Source: Anaeramoeba flamelloides
Taxonomy: Eukaryota > Metamonada > Anaeramoebidae
Direction of reading: 5' to 3'
DNA length: 64,000 nt
Assembly: GCA_027625915.1 (NCBI GenBank)
Contig: JANTQA010000036.1
Span: 2,413,501-2,477,500, forward strand
Notes under the pieces: model-generated
Seen by the model: only the letters and a program-made list of their open reading frames with translations
Told to the model about the DNA's origin: nothing
The model's database searches: none
Shown here: positions 12,223-22,675 of the stretch, piece after piece
Layout: each line of letters opens with the position of its first letter
How positions within the stretch are numbered: position 1 is the stretch's first letter
Translations under genes and position numbers: made by a program

Positions 12223-15200
12223 TCAAAAAACATGGGCGTCTAAAAGTAATTGATCAAAGTGCTCTTCAAGGCTTTCGTTTTCGGAACTAGAAGAAGATCC
12301 GTCTTTATTATCTGGTATATTTGATTTATCGTTTGAAAGTTCTGATACTTCAGAATCTGAACTGAGTGTAGTCGATGAATCATTTGATTTTGAATCTGAA
12401 GATGAAGAGGAGTCTGAATCGGAAGGCGATGAAGAGTCATTAACAGCATTTGAAAAAATTAGTTTTGATCCAATCTGAGTCAATGTTCCCTCGCCTTGTT
12501 GTCTAGATTTCATCAATTTGTTTGAAATTGAAAATATTCTGTGATGTTTTGATTCGTCATAATAGCCACTAAAGAGTTGGCCTTCTGAAATTGAACCAAC
12601 TTTTTTTTTCCCTTTAATAATATTGTTTTTTTTCATATTTTTGCCTTTTTGATCATTTTTTTTCACAATAAATTTTTTCACTTCCACATCACTTAAGCCA
12701 TCAGAACTTGAACTATAAGAATCATCATCTTCAATGAAAGCATGATCATTTCTTTTTTTGAAGAGATTATCTATCTCATCATCATCATCATCATCATATT
12801 CATCATCATCATTGCTGATATTTAGGTTTTTTTTTAAATGAATATTCTGATCATTAAATAAATTATTGAGATTTTTTGAATTTGATTTTTTGGCTTTTCT
12901 TTTTTGTCCTTTTCGTTTTTTTTTTTTTTTCGATCTTCTAATATTACATTTATCGGAAAGGTAATTTTGATATCTATTGTGCCCATTATTTGTAAAAGAT
13001 TGGAAAGTGCTTTGGTAATTAACAACCGAATTGTATTTGTCTTGCAATTCTGGATAAGGTTGCACCTGTTCTTGTTTATAATACAATTTGTTTGTATTTA
13101 TCGATGTTTTTTCTTGATTTTTATAATTAAAATAATTATTTAAATATTTACTGTTATTGTCGATCTCATTATCATTATAATTTTCAAAGACATTATCAAA
13201 AATTGAAGTCGTAATATTTTCGACCTCGGAATCCGTTGTTGACTCTGAAGTTGAGTCTGAAGATGTTTCGTCTGAAGACGTTTCTGTTATTGACTCGTTT
13301 GTTGATTCGTGTGATGATTCTATTTTTTTTTTAAAGCTGTCGAGTTCGTTAAAATCGTCAATGTCGATCTCCTTCTGATCGTTAATCTCATTTCCATTGA
13401 TCTTGCTGTTGTTGTTGTTGTTGTTAACTTTTCTGTAATCTGTTGATAATTTTATTGGTGAACTGGAAATCTCTTGTTGTGGTGAAGTTGAAACTAAGGA
13501 GGTGTATGAAACAGAAGGAGAAAACATGGGCGAGGAAGAAACTGAAGAAGAATTTAAATTTGTTTTCGTTTCTTGTTCATTATTTAAATTGTTTCTTTCG
13601 TTTCCTTTCGAATTATTAAAATTTAATTTTCTCGTCGAGTCATTCTTTTGGGGATTTTTTTGTCTTTCCAAATTTAGGTGTTCCATCAGATTTTTTTGAG
13701 ACAATATTTTTTGTGCAGATTCTGTGTTTGGAGTATTTTTGATTTTCCTTTCATAAACTTGATGGATGGTCTTTGCTTTTTTGACTTTAGGATCGTATAA
13801 TTTTTCGCCATTCGCAAATTTCCTGAGGCACTTAAAAACGGTATGGTGGATTAAAGAAACACTCTTGTCTGTATTACTGTTTTCAATTGTCGGTATTAAA
13901 TGTAGCTTGGCTAATTTCACCTGCGATCCTTGTATTAGGCGGATGTTGTCAAAGTATTTGGCATATTTGTTTTTCGTTGTGTCGAGGGTCATGTATTTGG
14001 ACCTTACAGCAAACCTTTCCTTTTGCTTCTTGGCACTTTTGATATACAGCACAAACGGGATCACGTTTGGGTATTTCCTCATTAGCTTTAGCAGCGTTTT
14101 GTTATACAAATGCACGCCTTCAACAATTAAGGATCGGTTCGACACCTGGTATGAGCTTAGAATTGTTTCCAATTTGTCATAAATTAACGAGCATTGCTTC
14201 TGGTAGCCCATAAGCGTTTTCTTTTTATGCAAGATCTTTTCCTCTAAGTTGCCGTCGTTGCTTTGCAAGACTTCCTTCTCGCCAACAAACTCCCCTGCGT
14301 TGTAAGTCGACGCAAACAAAATGGGGCACTTCTCCTGCGGAGTGAAGTTCCTGAGCGTGTGCCGAATGGAATCCGTAGACAGCACATTCTGGATCCCCAG
14401 CCTGCTTGCAACCAACGACGCTAATGTGGACTTGCCACACCCACTTGTGCCAGACAGCAAGATGACAAACGATCTCTTCTTTTCATGAACTTGCGCAGAC
14501 AAACTGAAATCGCCGATGAGCCCCTTTCTCTTGTAATTGAAATGCTGCAAGGACTCATGGACTAAATTTAAAAATTCAAAGCGGTGCAGTTTCACAGTCC
14601 CATTGACCCTTCTTTCAGCAATGTCCTCAGACTCCAGCAAGGTTTGATCAACAGTTTCATGTCCAAAGATGCCAAACAGATCATAATCGTCAGGGTTTTC
14701 TAAAATACCAAACAAATATGCTTTTTTTGGTTTTATGGTTTTTTTTGTTTTTGTTTTTGTTTTTTTAATTTGACAAAAGGGAATTAAAAGAAGAATTAAA
14801 AATTGTAAAAATTAAAAAAGATTAAAGTTGTTCTTTGGAATTTTTTTGTTTGGTTAGGTACGATTAGAGATTGAGTATTTTTAGGATGAGTTTTTTATGT
14901 TTTTTTTTTTTTTTTTTTTTTTTTTTGGAACAAGAAAAAAAATCTGTTTTCTTTTGGGAATTTCAGAAACGAATCAATCAGATTTATTTTGGATTTCCAA
15001 AAGTACTTTTCAACTTTGGGTTTTTATTTCGAATTTCTAAAAAGTCACTTTCGAGGTTTGTTCCAATTTCTTTGAAAAAAAAGAGATCTTTGGAGGTAGG
15101 TTTTTTTGTTACTTTGAAATGAACACTACTGTCTCGTAAATTGTTCTTGTTTTAGCCGTGGTATGTTTTTATTGTTGATTTTTTTGTTTAATTTTTTTTT

Positions 15201-15458
15201 TATTGTTTTTTTAGAAAAAAAAAAAAAAGACAAACATGTTATTTGATGAGAATGCAAAGGTTTACAGCCCATCAGCTGGAAGATCCTTTTAAAGTGAAAG
15301 CGTGTATACCTCTTCACAAATTTTTTTTTTGAAAGAAACCCATTATTTGGAGGTTTGTTTCCATCCACTTCCAAATCTTGACCATAGTCTGCAAACTTTC
15401 TTGAGTAGAACGAACTTTGGATTACTTGAATTTCATTTATTGTTTGTAATTTTTCCAT
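12223..15458 (-). CDS. LPA1-type 2-phosphoglycerate-kinase-like P-loop protein, spliced
   Basis: The main exon (14699-12223) carries the P-loop GTSGCGKST, then STDSIRHTLRNF, ASTYNAGEF, VEGVHLYNK and RFAVRSKYMTLDTTKNKYAKY. These match the kinase domain of plant LPA1 (low phytic acid 1) and related 2-phosphoglycerate kinases. The first exon (15458-15236, ATG at 15458) encodes RYTRFHFKRIFQLMGCK followed by PLHSHQIT, matching the conserved N-terminal YTR...LQLMGCKxxHAxKI module of LPA1. A middle exon at about 15132-15007 is tentative: it keeps phase on both sides (phase 1 joins, GT donors) but its sequence is not recognised. With it the protein is about 941 residues, P-loop near 200-208. The C-terminal half is Ser/Asp/Asn-rich, with a basic KKKKKRKGQKRK stretch, acidic Asp runs and a Ser-rich tail, longer than usual. 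The family is linked to inositol phosphate (phytate) level in plants; the reaction here is inferred. Confidence 0.85.
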
Positions 15459-16937
15459 CAAAAATACAACTAAAAAACCAAAGTTTTGGTTGTACGAATT
15501 AAAGAATTAAAAGATGAGGGTAAATACTAGATGTAAGAATACTTGAATTTTGCAAATTTGGTTTTATTCAAAATTTAGCACAGAAAAGAATCAGAGCATA
15601 AAAAGAATTAAATAAATTTTTTTTATCTCCGTTTTTCATTTCTAACTCAATTGATGAAAATTGTTTGTTTCACAAGAGCTGTTTTTTTGTTTGGAAGGTG
15701 TTGTTCGAGAAAAGATTTTTTCTCAAGGCTTGTTTACAAAGTAAATTTTATTGTCTCAAGGTAATTCTATTATCAGATTTCTGTGAGATTTTCGAATTAT
15801 TTTTCTTGAGATTTTTTCCTTATTTGCTTTTTCTGAGAGTTTTTTCAAATTTTTTTTTAGTTTGTTCCAAATATTTTTCATTAAAGGTTTTTTTTCCACG
15901 AAAGGTGATGTATCCCATAAGAAATTTCACAGGAGTTGAGTTTCTGAATTTTAATGTTGATTTCTAATCAAAAAGAATAATATTTCTGAATTTTTATTTC
16001 AAATTTTTTTGACAGATCATAAGCAAAAGAACAAATTAAAAGAATTTTTTAAAGGGTGAACAAATTCCATTTTTCTTTTTTGTGTCTGAAATGATTTTCT
16101 TTAAAAAATAAAAACAATTTTTTTTTTCTTGATTATAAACAAAAGTAGGAAATAATTCAAAAGGACTATTCAGATTTTGTACAATTTGGATATTACTTTT
16201 CTGAATAACATCAAATTATTTGACTTTAAAGAATATTGAGTCAAGAAATCCTAATTCAAATTTAAAATAATGTTCAATTTTTTGGAAACTTTTTCATTTG
16301 GGTAAAACCATTTTGGAAAACACCAAATTCGTAATTATAATAGAAAAGGTTCCAAAAACAAAAATTCACTTCTGTTAATAAGATCAATCCAATTCTTGTT
16401 TCTCATTGTATAACTTACTTGCGTGAACCACCAGACTTAAGAATAATAGTGACACAATGTGCGATATCATACAAAAGGATTTTAATTTTACCTTTTGTTT
16501 TTTTTGATAATTGAAGAAAATTTTTAAATCAATAAATGATGTCACCTCTATCAATAAAAATCCTGAAATTATTACTCTTTGTATTTCCTTACATTTAAAT
16601 TCTTTAAAATCATTTTTGCTGATGGAGGTTTGGTTTTTACAATCCCTGTCAAGTAATTAATCGGAAAAAAACCTATGTGATTAAAGTTATGAGTTATTTT
16701 TCTATTATTAATTTGTTGTTATTTAACTTATATGGTATTGGTTTTGAATAGTTCAAAAGACCGTAAAATATCTATTAGAAATATTTATATATACTAAATT
16801 TCATAATAAATTTCACAATTTTTTTTACTTTTTTTTTTTTTTATTTTTAGATGATAAATAAATATTTTTAATGTATAGAACTGAATATTAAAATAGTAAT
16901 TTTTTTATTATAATAGATAACGTCGATTTATAAAAAT

Positions 16938-17172
16938 ACTGATAAATTCAAATTAATTAAAAACAATTTTTTATTAACTTTCCATTTTTGTAATTTATAA
17001 CCTCAACCCTAAAAAACAACACAAGAGAAAGAGTCTTTCTCTTGTCAAACCCATTTTACAAAGTTTCTAAAAATTAAAAGAATAATATCCTTTATTCAAA
17101 GATAGAGTATAAAAAATATCTAAAACGAAAAATGTAGTAAAAATTTTCAGATATTTATTTGAATTTATCGGT
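16938..17172. mobile_element. MITE-like element, 16-bp inverted ends (copy A)
   Basis: It begins ACTGATAAATTCAAAT and ends with the near-complement ATTTGAATTTATCGGT. A second copy of the same length (48487-48722) shares these ends and internal blocks such as TTTTACAAAGTTTCT and TTTTCAGATATTTATTTG. It has no coding capacity, so it is non-autonomous. The superfamily is unknown and target duplications are unclear. Confidence 0.6.
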
Positions 17173-17449
17173 AATTATTTTCAAAATTTGATTTATAATG
17201 TACCATGGATTTTAAAATTGGGTTTAAAAAATTAATACAATTGACATGTAATTACAAAAATTTTTTTATTTTTATAATTTTTTTTTATTTTGATCATGAG
17301 TAAAAAATGTGATAATTTATAGTAAACTTTGTTTCTAACAAAGGGTATGAAAAAAAAATTTGAAATTTTCAATTATTTTCTTCAATTACCTCTGCAGAAT
17401 ATATAAAAAATAACTAGAACATTCAAAATTTGAAAAGAGCTGAAATCCA

Positions 17450-18200
17450 TCTAAAGGAAATCTAATTCGACGATCAGTCTTCAAGGATAATATAACAACA
17501 TATTAAAATATTTTACTACCTATATTTTTTAATTTTTAATTTTGTAGATTCCAAGTCTATAGAAATTCTGATTGACTAAGTTACCCTAGAAAAGACAATT
17601 TTTTCAGTGAGATATAATTTTTTTTTCAATTTTTAATGAAAAAGAAAACTATTAAATTCATTTTATTTCCTACATTAAAAAGAATTTTTTTTTTTTTTTA
17701 TTCCCATTTCCATTATTATTACACAATAACAAGTCTTAGTTACCAGAAATATTAATGAACAGCTTTTTTTTTTTTCTTTTTTTAGAAATTTCTTTTGGTT
17801 TAAAAAGAAAATGATCCAATTAACTCATTGTGAAGCAATTGTATTATATTAATGTAACCAGTTAAAAACATTAAAGTTTTACCTCTATTTAAAAAATTTA
17901 CTTAGAAATTGTATATTTTTAAAAGTTATCAGATGAAATTGGATTTTTCCAAATGGAATTTTCTTGGAGATATTTGAGAATGAATTATTATTATACTCAA
18001 AATTCAAAATCAATTTTTTATGGAAAAAAATGATTTAAATTTTTATTGATATATTGTTCTAAAAAAGACTAAACATTTTATTAAATTTTTCAAAATTAAA
18101 ATTCTATTCCATTTTTGTCTTTTTTTTTAAAAAGTCATATGTCTTGTGTGACTCTATAGAAAAGAAATTGAAAAATAAAATTCTTATGATCATTTCTTTT
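17450..18200. repeat. dispersed diverged repeat (copy A)
   Basis: About 750 bp aligning by eye, in the same orientation, with about 44270-45000. Shared phrases include TTTAGTGAGAT / TTCAGTGAGAT, an ATTATTACACA / ATTATTATACA block followed by AAGTCTT, GAATATTAATGA, and GATATTTGAGAA. Divergence is high and it is not coding, so it is probably an old non-autonomous transposable element. Confidence 0.5.
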
Positions 18201-19626
18201 AAAAAATTTGATTAAGGAACTTGTGAATATTACTTACCCCCCACCCCCACCCAAGGTAATATAATACCCATTTACAAAAGGAAACAATTAAACAATATAA
18301 AAAAACTTGTTCATCTAAAAAGAAATGAATTTTATTTTTTGGATAGAAATTCATTTTACTCATTAATTTTTCAGTAAAAAGATCTAAATCCTTTTTGGTT
18401 TAAAATTCCTGATCAAAAAAATAAAAAGTAAAATTTGGAAAATAGTTTTGGATTTTTGAAACCCCCATTTGACTGATTTTCTGATCGTTTTTATACCCAA
18501 ATAAAAATTTCCACTTTATATTATTTTAAACTATTTAAAAAATAAAACAATTATTTTACCATTGGAGTAAGAAAAAAAATACCATTTATTTCTTTTTTAA
18601 TAATTATTTATGGAATTTCTTGGATATTATATGATTAAAGAATTTTTTTTTTCAATTGTTTGGAGTTGAAATAACAAAAATTTATTATATTAATAAAATA
18701 ATTCTTAATATATATATATTTTTTTTCTTATATTAATATCTATTAGAATTAATTTTATTTGTTTGTAAGATATTTAATAAATCTGAGAACTTATAATAAA
18801 ACATATATTTTTTTTATTACAATACATTTTTTGCAAATCACAAAACAATAATATTGTGCTATTAATTATTATTTTAGATAAAATCCAATGGAAAAACATT
18901 ACTAAATTTTTAAGCCAATTTATCCAAGTTTCAATAAATTCTATTTGGAAAAAATTCAAATTTAATGGTTTGAATTTTTACTCAGTTTGTGGATTCAGCA
19001 CAAAAGAAAAAAATGATTTGAACGATAAGTTGAAAAAATATTTTTTTTTTTTTTTCAAGTTGTTTATACAGCTATTCCAAAGCTACCATAAAATTTTAAA
19101 TACAACATAATTAATTTTTCTTTTAAATAATAATTCTTATTTTTAATTTTTTTGAAAATGGAAAATAAGAATTGAAAAAATAATTACATTTTATTTAAAA
19201 CTTTATGTAAGTCTTGTAAAAGAGTGTAATTATTAAAATTTTTTGATCTTATATTTTTATTTTATTACTTTTTATACAAGAATTTGGGTTTTTTTTTCAA
19301 GGATATTTTTGTTATCTTTCTTTACAGAAAACAATCTATATTTCTGGCATATAAAGAGAAAATATTTTTTTTTTGAAATAATTTGTAAATAGGCTGGATT
19401 TTTGATCTTTTCCAAAAAATTACTAAAATAGTTCAAAATTTTCAAAAAACAATAATTTATTTCGGCAAATAGCTTAAAAAGAAAGTTTAATATTCTAGAA
19501 ATTAATTTAACAGTTTATTTTTTACTTTCAAGATACTTTAAATTTTTATTGAATTTACTATTAATTTAATAGAAGATTTTTTTGTAAATATATGTCTTAA
19601 AAAATAGGAACAACGAAAAAAAAAAA

Positions 19627-20272
19627 ATATAAAAAATTTCATTTTGAATAATTTTATTTGTAGAAATGAAGATTTATTTTGAGTCTTTAATAACAAACGA
19701 AGAGCATGTGAAATGGTAAAAAATGAGAGTTAAAGTTGATAATTTCAGAGAGAAAAAATAAATATATATATATTAGGGACAAAATAAAATAAGAAAATAG
19801 ATATATCGAGTATTTTTCACCAAAAACCAAGATGATCAATTATAAAATTATTTGTTGATTGTTAAACAAAGTGTGTTACAAGGCTTTTCACCCAACACTT
19901 TGAAAGAATGTTTTGTGTTTGGAGGGATGACCAAAGAATCACCAGGCTCAGCATTGTATTCTGCTTCAAGGACAGTGAATTGGATTTTACCAGATCGAAC
20001 AAAAATCATGTGCCATTCATCATGAGCGTGTTTGTCAACAACTTGACCAACAGAGTGTTCAAGCAACAAAACATTGGAAGTCCCAATAGAACTTGTGTTT
20101 TGGCTGAAACATGAATGTTCACCGCCACTGTGATTTGATTTAATGAATAATGGTTTGACAATAGACATGATAAGTAAAAATATATGTTTTTTAATTGAGA
20201 AGAAATTAGAATTTTGAAAAAAAAATGATTTTCTGTTTATTTATTTTTCTTTTTCAAGAGAATTTGGGTTTT
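19627..20272. repeat. left arm of the cupin inverted duplication
   Basis: Near-perfect reverse complement of about 22028-22675. The arm covers the whole cupin CDS, about 180 bp of 3' flank and about 100 bp of 5' flank. In the CDS I find one difference (a synonymous Val codon) and in the 3' flank one base change. Beyond the arm ends the similarity falls sharply, though a weak trace (CATCACCAAA near 20320 and its complement near 21980) continues into the spacer. Confidence 0.85.
19848..20168 (-). CDS. small single-domain cupin (left copy)
   Basis: A 106-residue intronless protein; ATG at 20168. Cupin motif 1 is seen as HAHDEWHMIFVRSGKIQF, with the metal-ligand pattern HxH plus a following acidic residue and His; motif 2 is PGDSLVIPPNTKHSF. 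This is a single double-stranded beta-helix, probably binding a divalent metal. The substrate cannot be told from sequence; such small cupins include sugar isomerases, dioxygenases and sensors. It is transcribed away from its twin at 22133, with 1.96 kb between the two starts. G+C content is higher than the flanks, as expected for coding DNA. The protein is identical to the right copy. Confidence 0.88.
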   Translation of the reverse strand: MSIVKPLFIKSNHSGGEHSCFSQNTSSIGTSNVLLLEHSVGQVVDKHAHDEWHMIFVRSGKIQFTVLEAEYNAEPGDSLVIPPNTKHSFKVLGEKPCNTLCLTINK

Positions 20273-22132
20273 AAGAAAACAAAAATACAGTAGAATTATT
20301 GTTACCAAGAACAGCATCACCAAATCTTTTTTATAAGAGTTGGTTTGAATGGTACAAATTTTCGAAATAATTGTTTATTTTTTGGATAGATCCTTTTACA
20401 ATAAAAATTGGAACTTTTCTTCGAATTCAAAGGAGATATTTATTTTTCAGATCCAAACCTTCTCTTTTTAGAAGGAGTTCAACCTTAGAGATTTTCTGAT
20501 AATATCATATAATTTTTGATCTGATTTTTACTGGCCATTTTCTTATGGTGTTTTGGGGAAAAAAATATCCAAAATACTCCAAAAAAACTCAGTTCGAAAT
20601 TAGTCTGTGTTAAAATTAGTAACCTCTCTATTGTATCAAATTTCTAAAACTGTATTTGTAGATTTCAAAATGTATTTTTAATTAGAATTGCCATAAAGGT
20701 AATTAACCAGTTCCCCCTTACCTAAAGTATCAAATTCAAGCAAATCTTTTGGGTTTCCTTTTAATTTAATTGAATACCAAATTAATTTTGAAAAAGTCAA
20801 GATTCAATCAATTTAAAATTTATTTTTGGGTTCTAAGAAAAGAAGAATAGATTTATTAACGAAAAAAAATCTTTCCAAAACATTAAGAAATGACAATTTT
20901 GAATAACAATTTTGATCTTCAACTTTTTCCTGTTTCGAAGAAATTTCCTTTTTTTTCAATTGTCAAATTTGATACAAGATTTTTTTTCCTCTTTTTTTAA
21001 ATTTATTTTGTTCTTCTTTAAACTGGGTTTAATAAATTCAAAACTGTCTTTTCCAAAAGTTGCTGCTTATTAGTACTTTGTAAAGGAGTAATTAAACCAA
21101 AAACCTTCAGTAGATTTTTGTTCAAAATAAGATAATAAAGTAAAAAAATACCGTCTTTTTATCCCCACATAATTTTTCACAAAAATTAATAAAATGTAAT
21201 TCATTAATAATCAACAAAGCTTGAAGACTATTATCCGAGTATTCTTCAACTTTTTTCAAAAAAAGCAAAAGTCAAAACAATTTAAATATTTCTATATTGT
21301 ATTTTCAAAAATTAAACCAAGAATAGAAAATAAATAACCTTTCAATAGTGTAGAAGTTTAAACAAATTTTTTCTGATGGTTTATTATTTATTTTATCCTT
21401 AAATAAAGAAAGAATATTAATTTAGAAATTGATATAATATATTGTTTTTTAATAAAATAGTTAAATATCCAGTTAATTCAAATCAACTTTTGGTCCTTGA
21501 ATTTTTGTTAGATTTATCTCTAACGCCAGTTGCAAAATAACAACTTTGTCAAATTTGTCTCTTAAGTAATAATACTTGGATAAATAAAATGTAGAAATTT
21601 CAGTACTGGTATTTGAATTATAAATGGGATTTTATTTCACCACATTTTTCAATTCCTTTGAAAAAAAAGTCACAAATTACAACCTACTTCTTTGGGGACT
21701 ATTTATTGTGAAGAAAAAATCTGGAAAAGGAAGTGAAAATTTTTACCCACTTAGGATTCAAATACCAGTAATAAAAATATCAGAGCTTTTGGGAAAAACC
21801 ATAAGAATTTGACCGTTCAGTCAAATGTACCATTGGAAAATACCTTGGATCTTCAAAAGGTTTGGCAAAGATGAAAATTGCTTTGAATAATTGGTTTAAA
21901 AAAGACTCATGTAGGGAATAATTTTCCCAAAATTATAATTGTAAATTAACTTTGTATTAAATTTTTGAAGAGGTTTGGTGATGTGGTTTATTCTAACAAA
22001 ATTTATTTCTGATCAAATATTACCTCCGAAAAACAAAATTCTCTTGAAAAAGAAAAAAAATCAAAAAGAAAATCATTTTTTTTTCAAAATTCTAATTTCT
22101 TCTCAATTAAAAAACATATATTTTTACTTATC
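20169..22132. other. spacer between the divergent cupin genes
   Basis: A shared upstream region for the two head-to-head genes. Apart from the terminal ~100 bp, which belong to the duplicated arms, the halves are only weakly alike. A 62-codon frame at 21624-21812 has no recognisable features. No promoter motif can be defined. Confidence 0.6.
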
Positions 22133-22675
22133 ATGTCTATTGTAAAACCATTATTCATTAAATCAAATCACAGTGGCGGTGAACATTCATGTTTCAGCCA
22201 AAACACAAGTTCTATTGGGACTTCCAATGTTTTGTTGCTTGAACACTCTGTTGGTCAAGTTGTTGACAAACACGCTCATGATGAATGGCACATGATTTTT
22301 GTTCGATCTGGTAAAATCCAATTCACTGTCCTTGAAGCAGAATACAATGCTGAGCCTGGTGATTCTTTGGTCATCCCTCCAAACACAAAACATTCTTTCA
22401 AAGTGTTGGGTGAAAAGCCTTGTAACACACTTTGTTTAACAATCAACAAATAATTTTATAATTGATCATCTTGGTTTTTGGTGAAAAATACTCGATATAT
22501 CTATTTTCTTATTTTATTTTGTCCCTAATATATATATATTTATTTTTTCTCTCTGAAATTATCAACTTTAACTCTCATTTTTTACCATTTCACATGCTCT
22601 TCGTTTGTTATTAAAGACTCAAAATAAATCTTCATTTTTACAAATAAAATTATTCAAAATGAACTTTTTTATATT
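22028..22675. repeat. right arm of the cupin inverted duplication
   Basis: Reverse-complement partner of about 19627-20272. It includes the right cupin gene and a matching 3' flank with a short TA-rich run (about 22527-22541). The match ends after TTCAAAATGAA, where the two sides diverge into unrelated T-rich sequence. Confidence 0.85.
22133..22453 (+). CDS. small single-domain cupin (right copy)
   Basis: 106 residues, protein identical to the copy on the minus strand at 19848-20168. The CDS differs by one synonymous third-position base (GTA against GTC at codon 4). It has the same cupin motifs (HAHDEWH with following Gly; PGDSLVIPPNTKH). Near-identity of CDS and 3' flank but not of the spacer fits either a very recent inverted duplication or ongoing gene conversion between the arms. 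The function is a metal-binding cupin of unknown substrate. Confidence 0.88.
   Translation: MSIVKPLFIKSNHSGGEHSCFSQNTSSIGTSNVLLLEHSVGQVVDKHAHDEWHMIFVRSGKIQFTVLEAEYNAEPGDSLVIPPNTKHSFKVLGEKPCNTLCLTINK

Larger units (their letters stand above)
15459..19847. other. intergenic region with repeats, no gene seen
   Basis: 4.4 kb between the 2PGK-like gene start and the 3' end of the left cupin gene. Short frames (15665-15967, 18856-19110) are T- or A-rich and lack family signals. It contains the 235-bp inverted-repeat element at 16938-17172 and the dispersed repeat at about 17450-18200. A C-rich patch lies near 18237-18255. Confidence 0.6.

Noticed and set aside
12904-14182. Frames on the plus strand opposite the 2PGK-like gene (12904-13143, 13502-13699, 13766-14182)
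   Set aside because: They are complements of a gene with clear P-loop kinase motifs; no family signal of their own.
21624-21812. 62-codon frame in the cupin spacer
   Set aside because: No recognisable features and no counterpart in the other half of the spacer.
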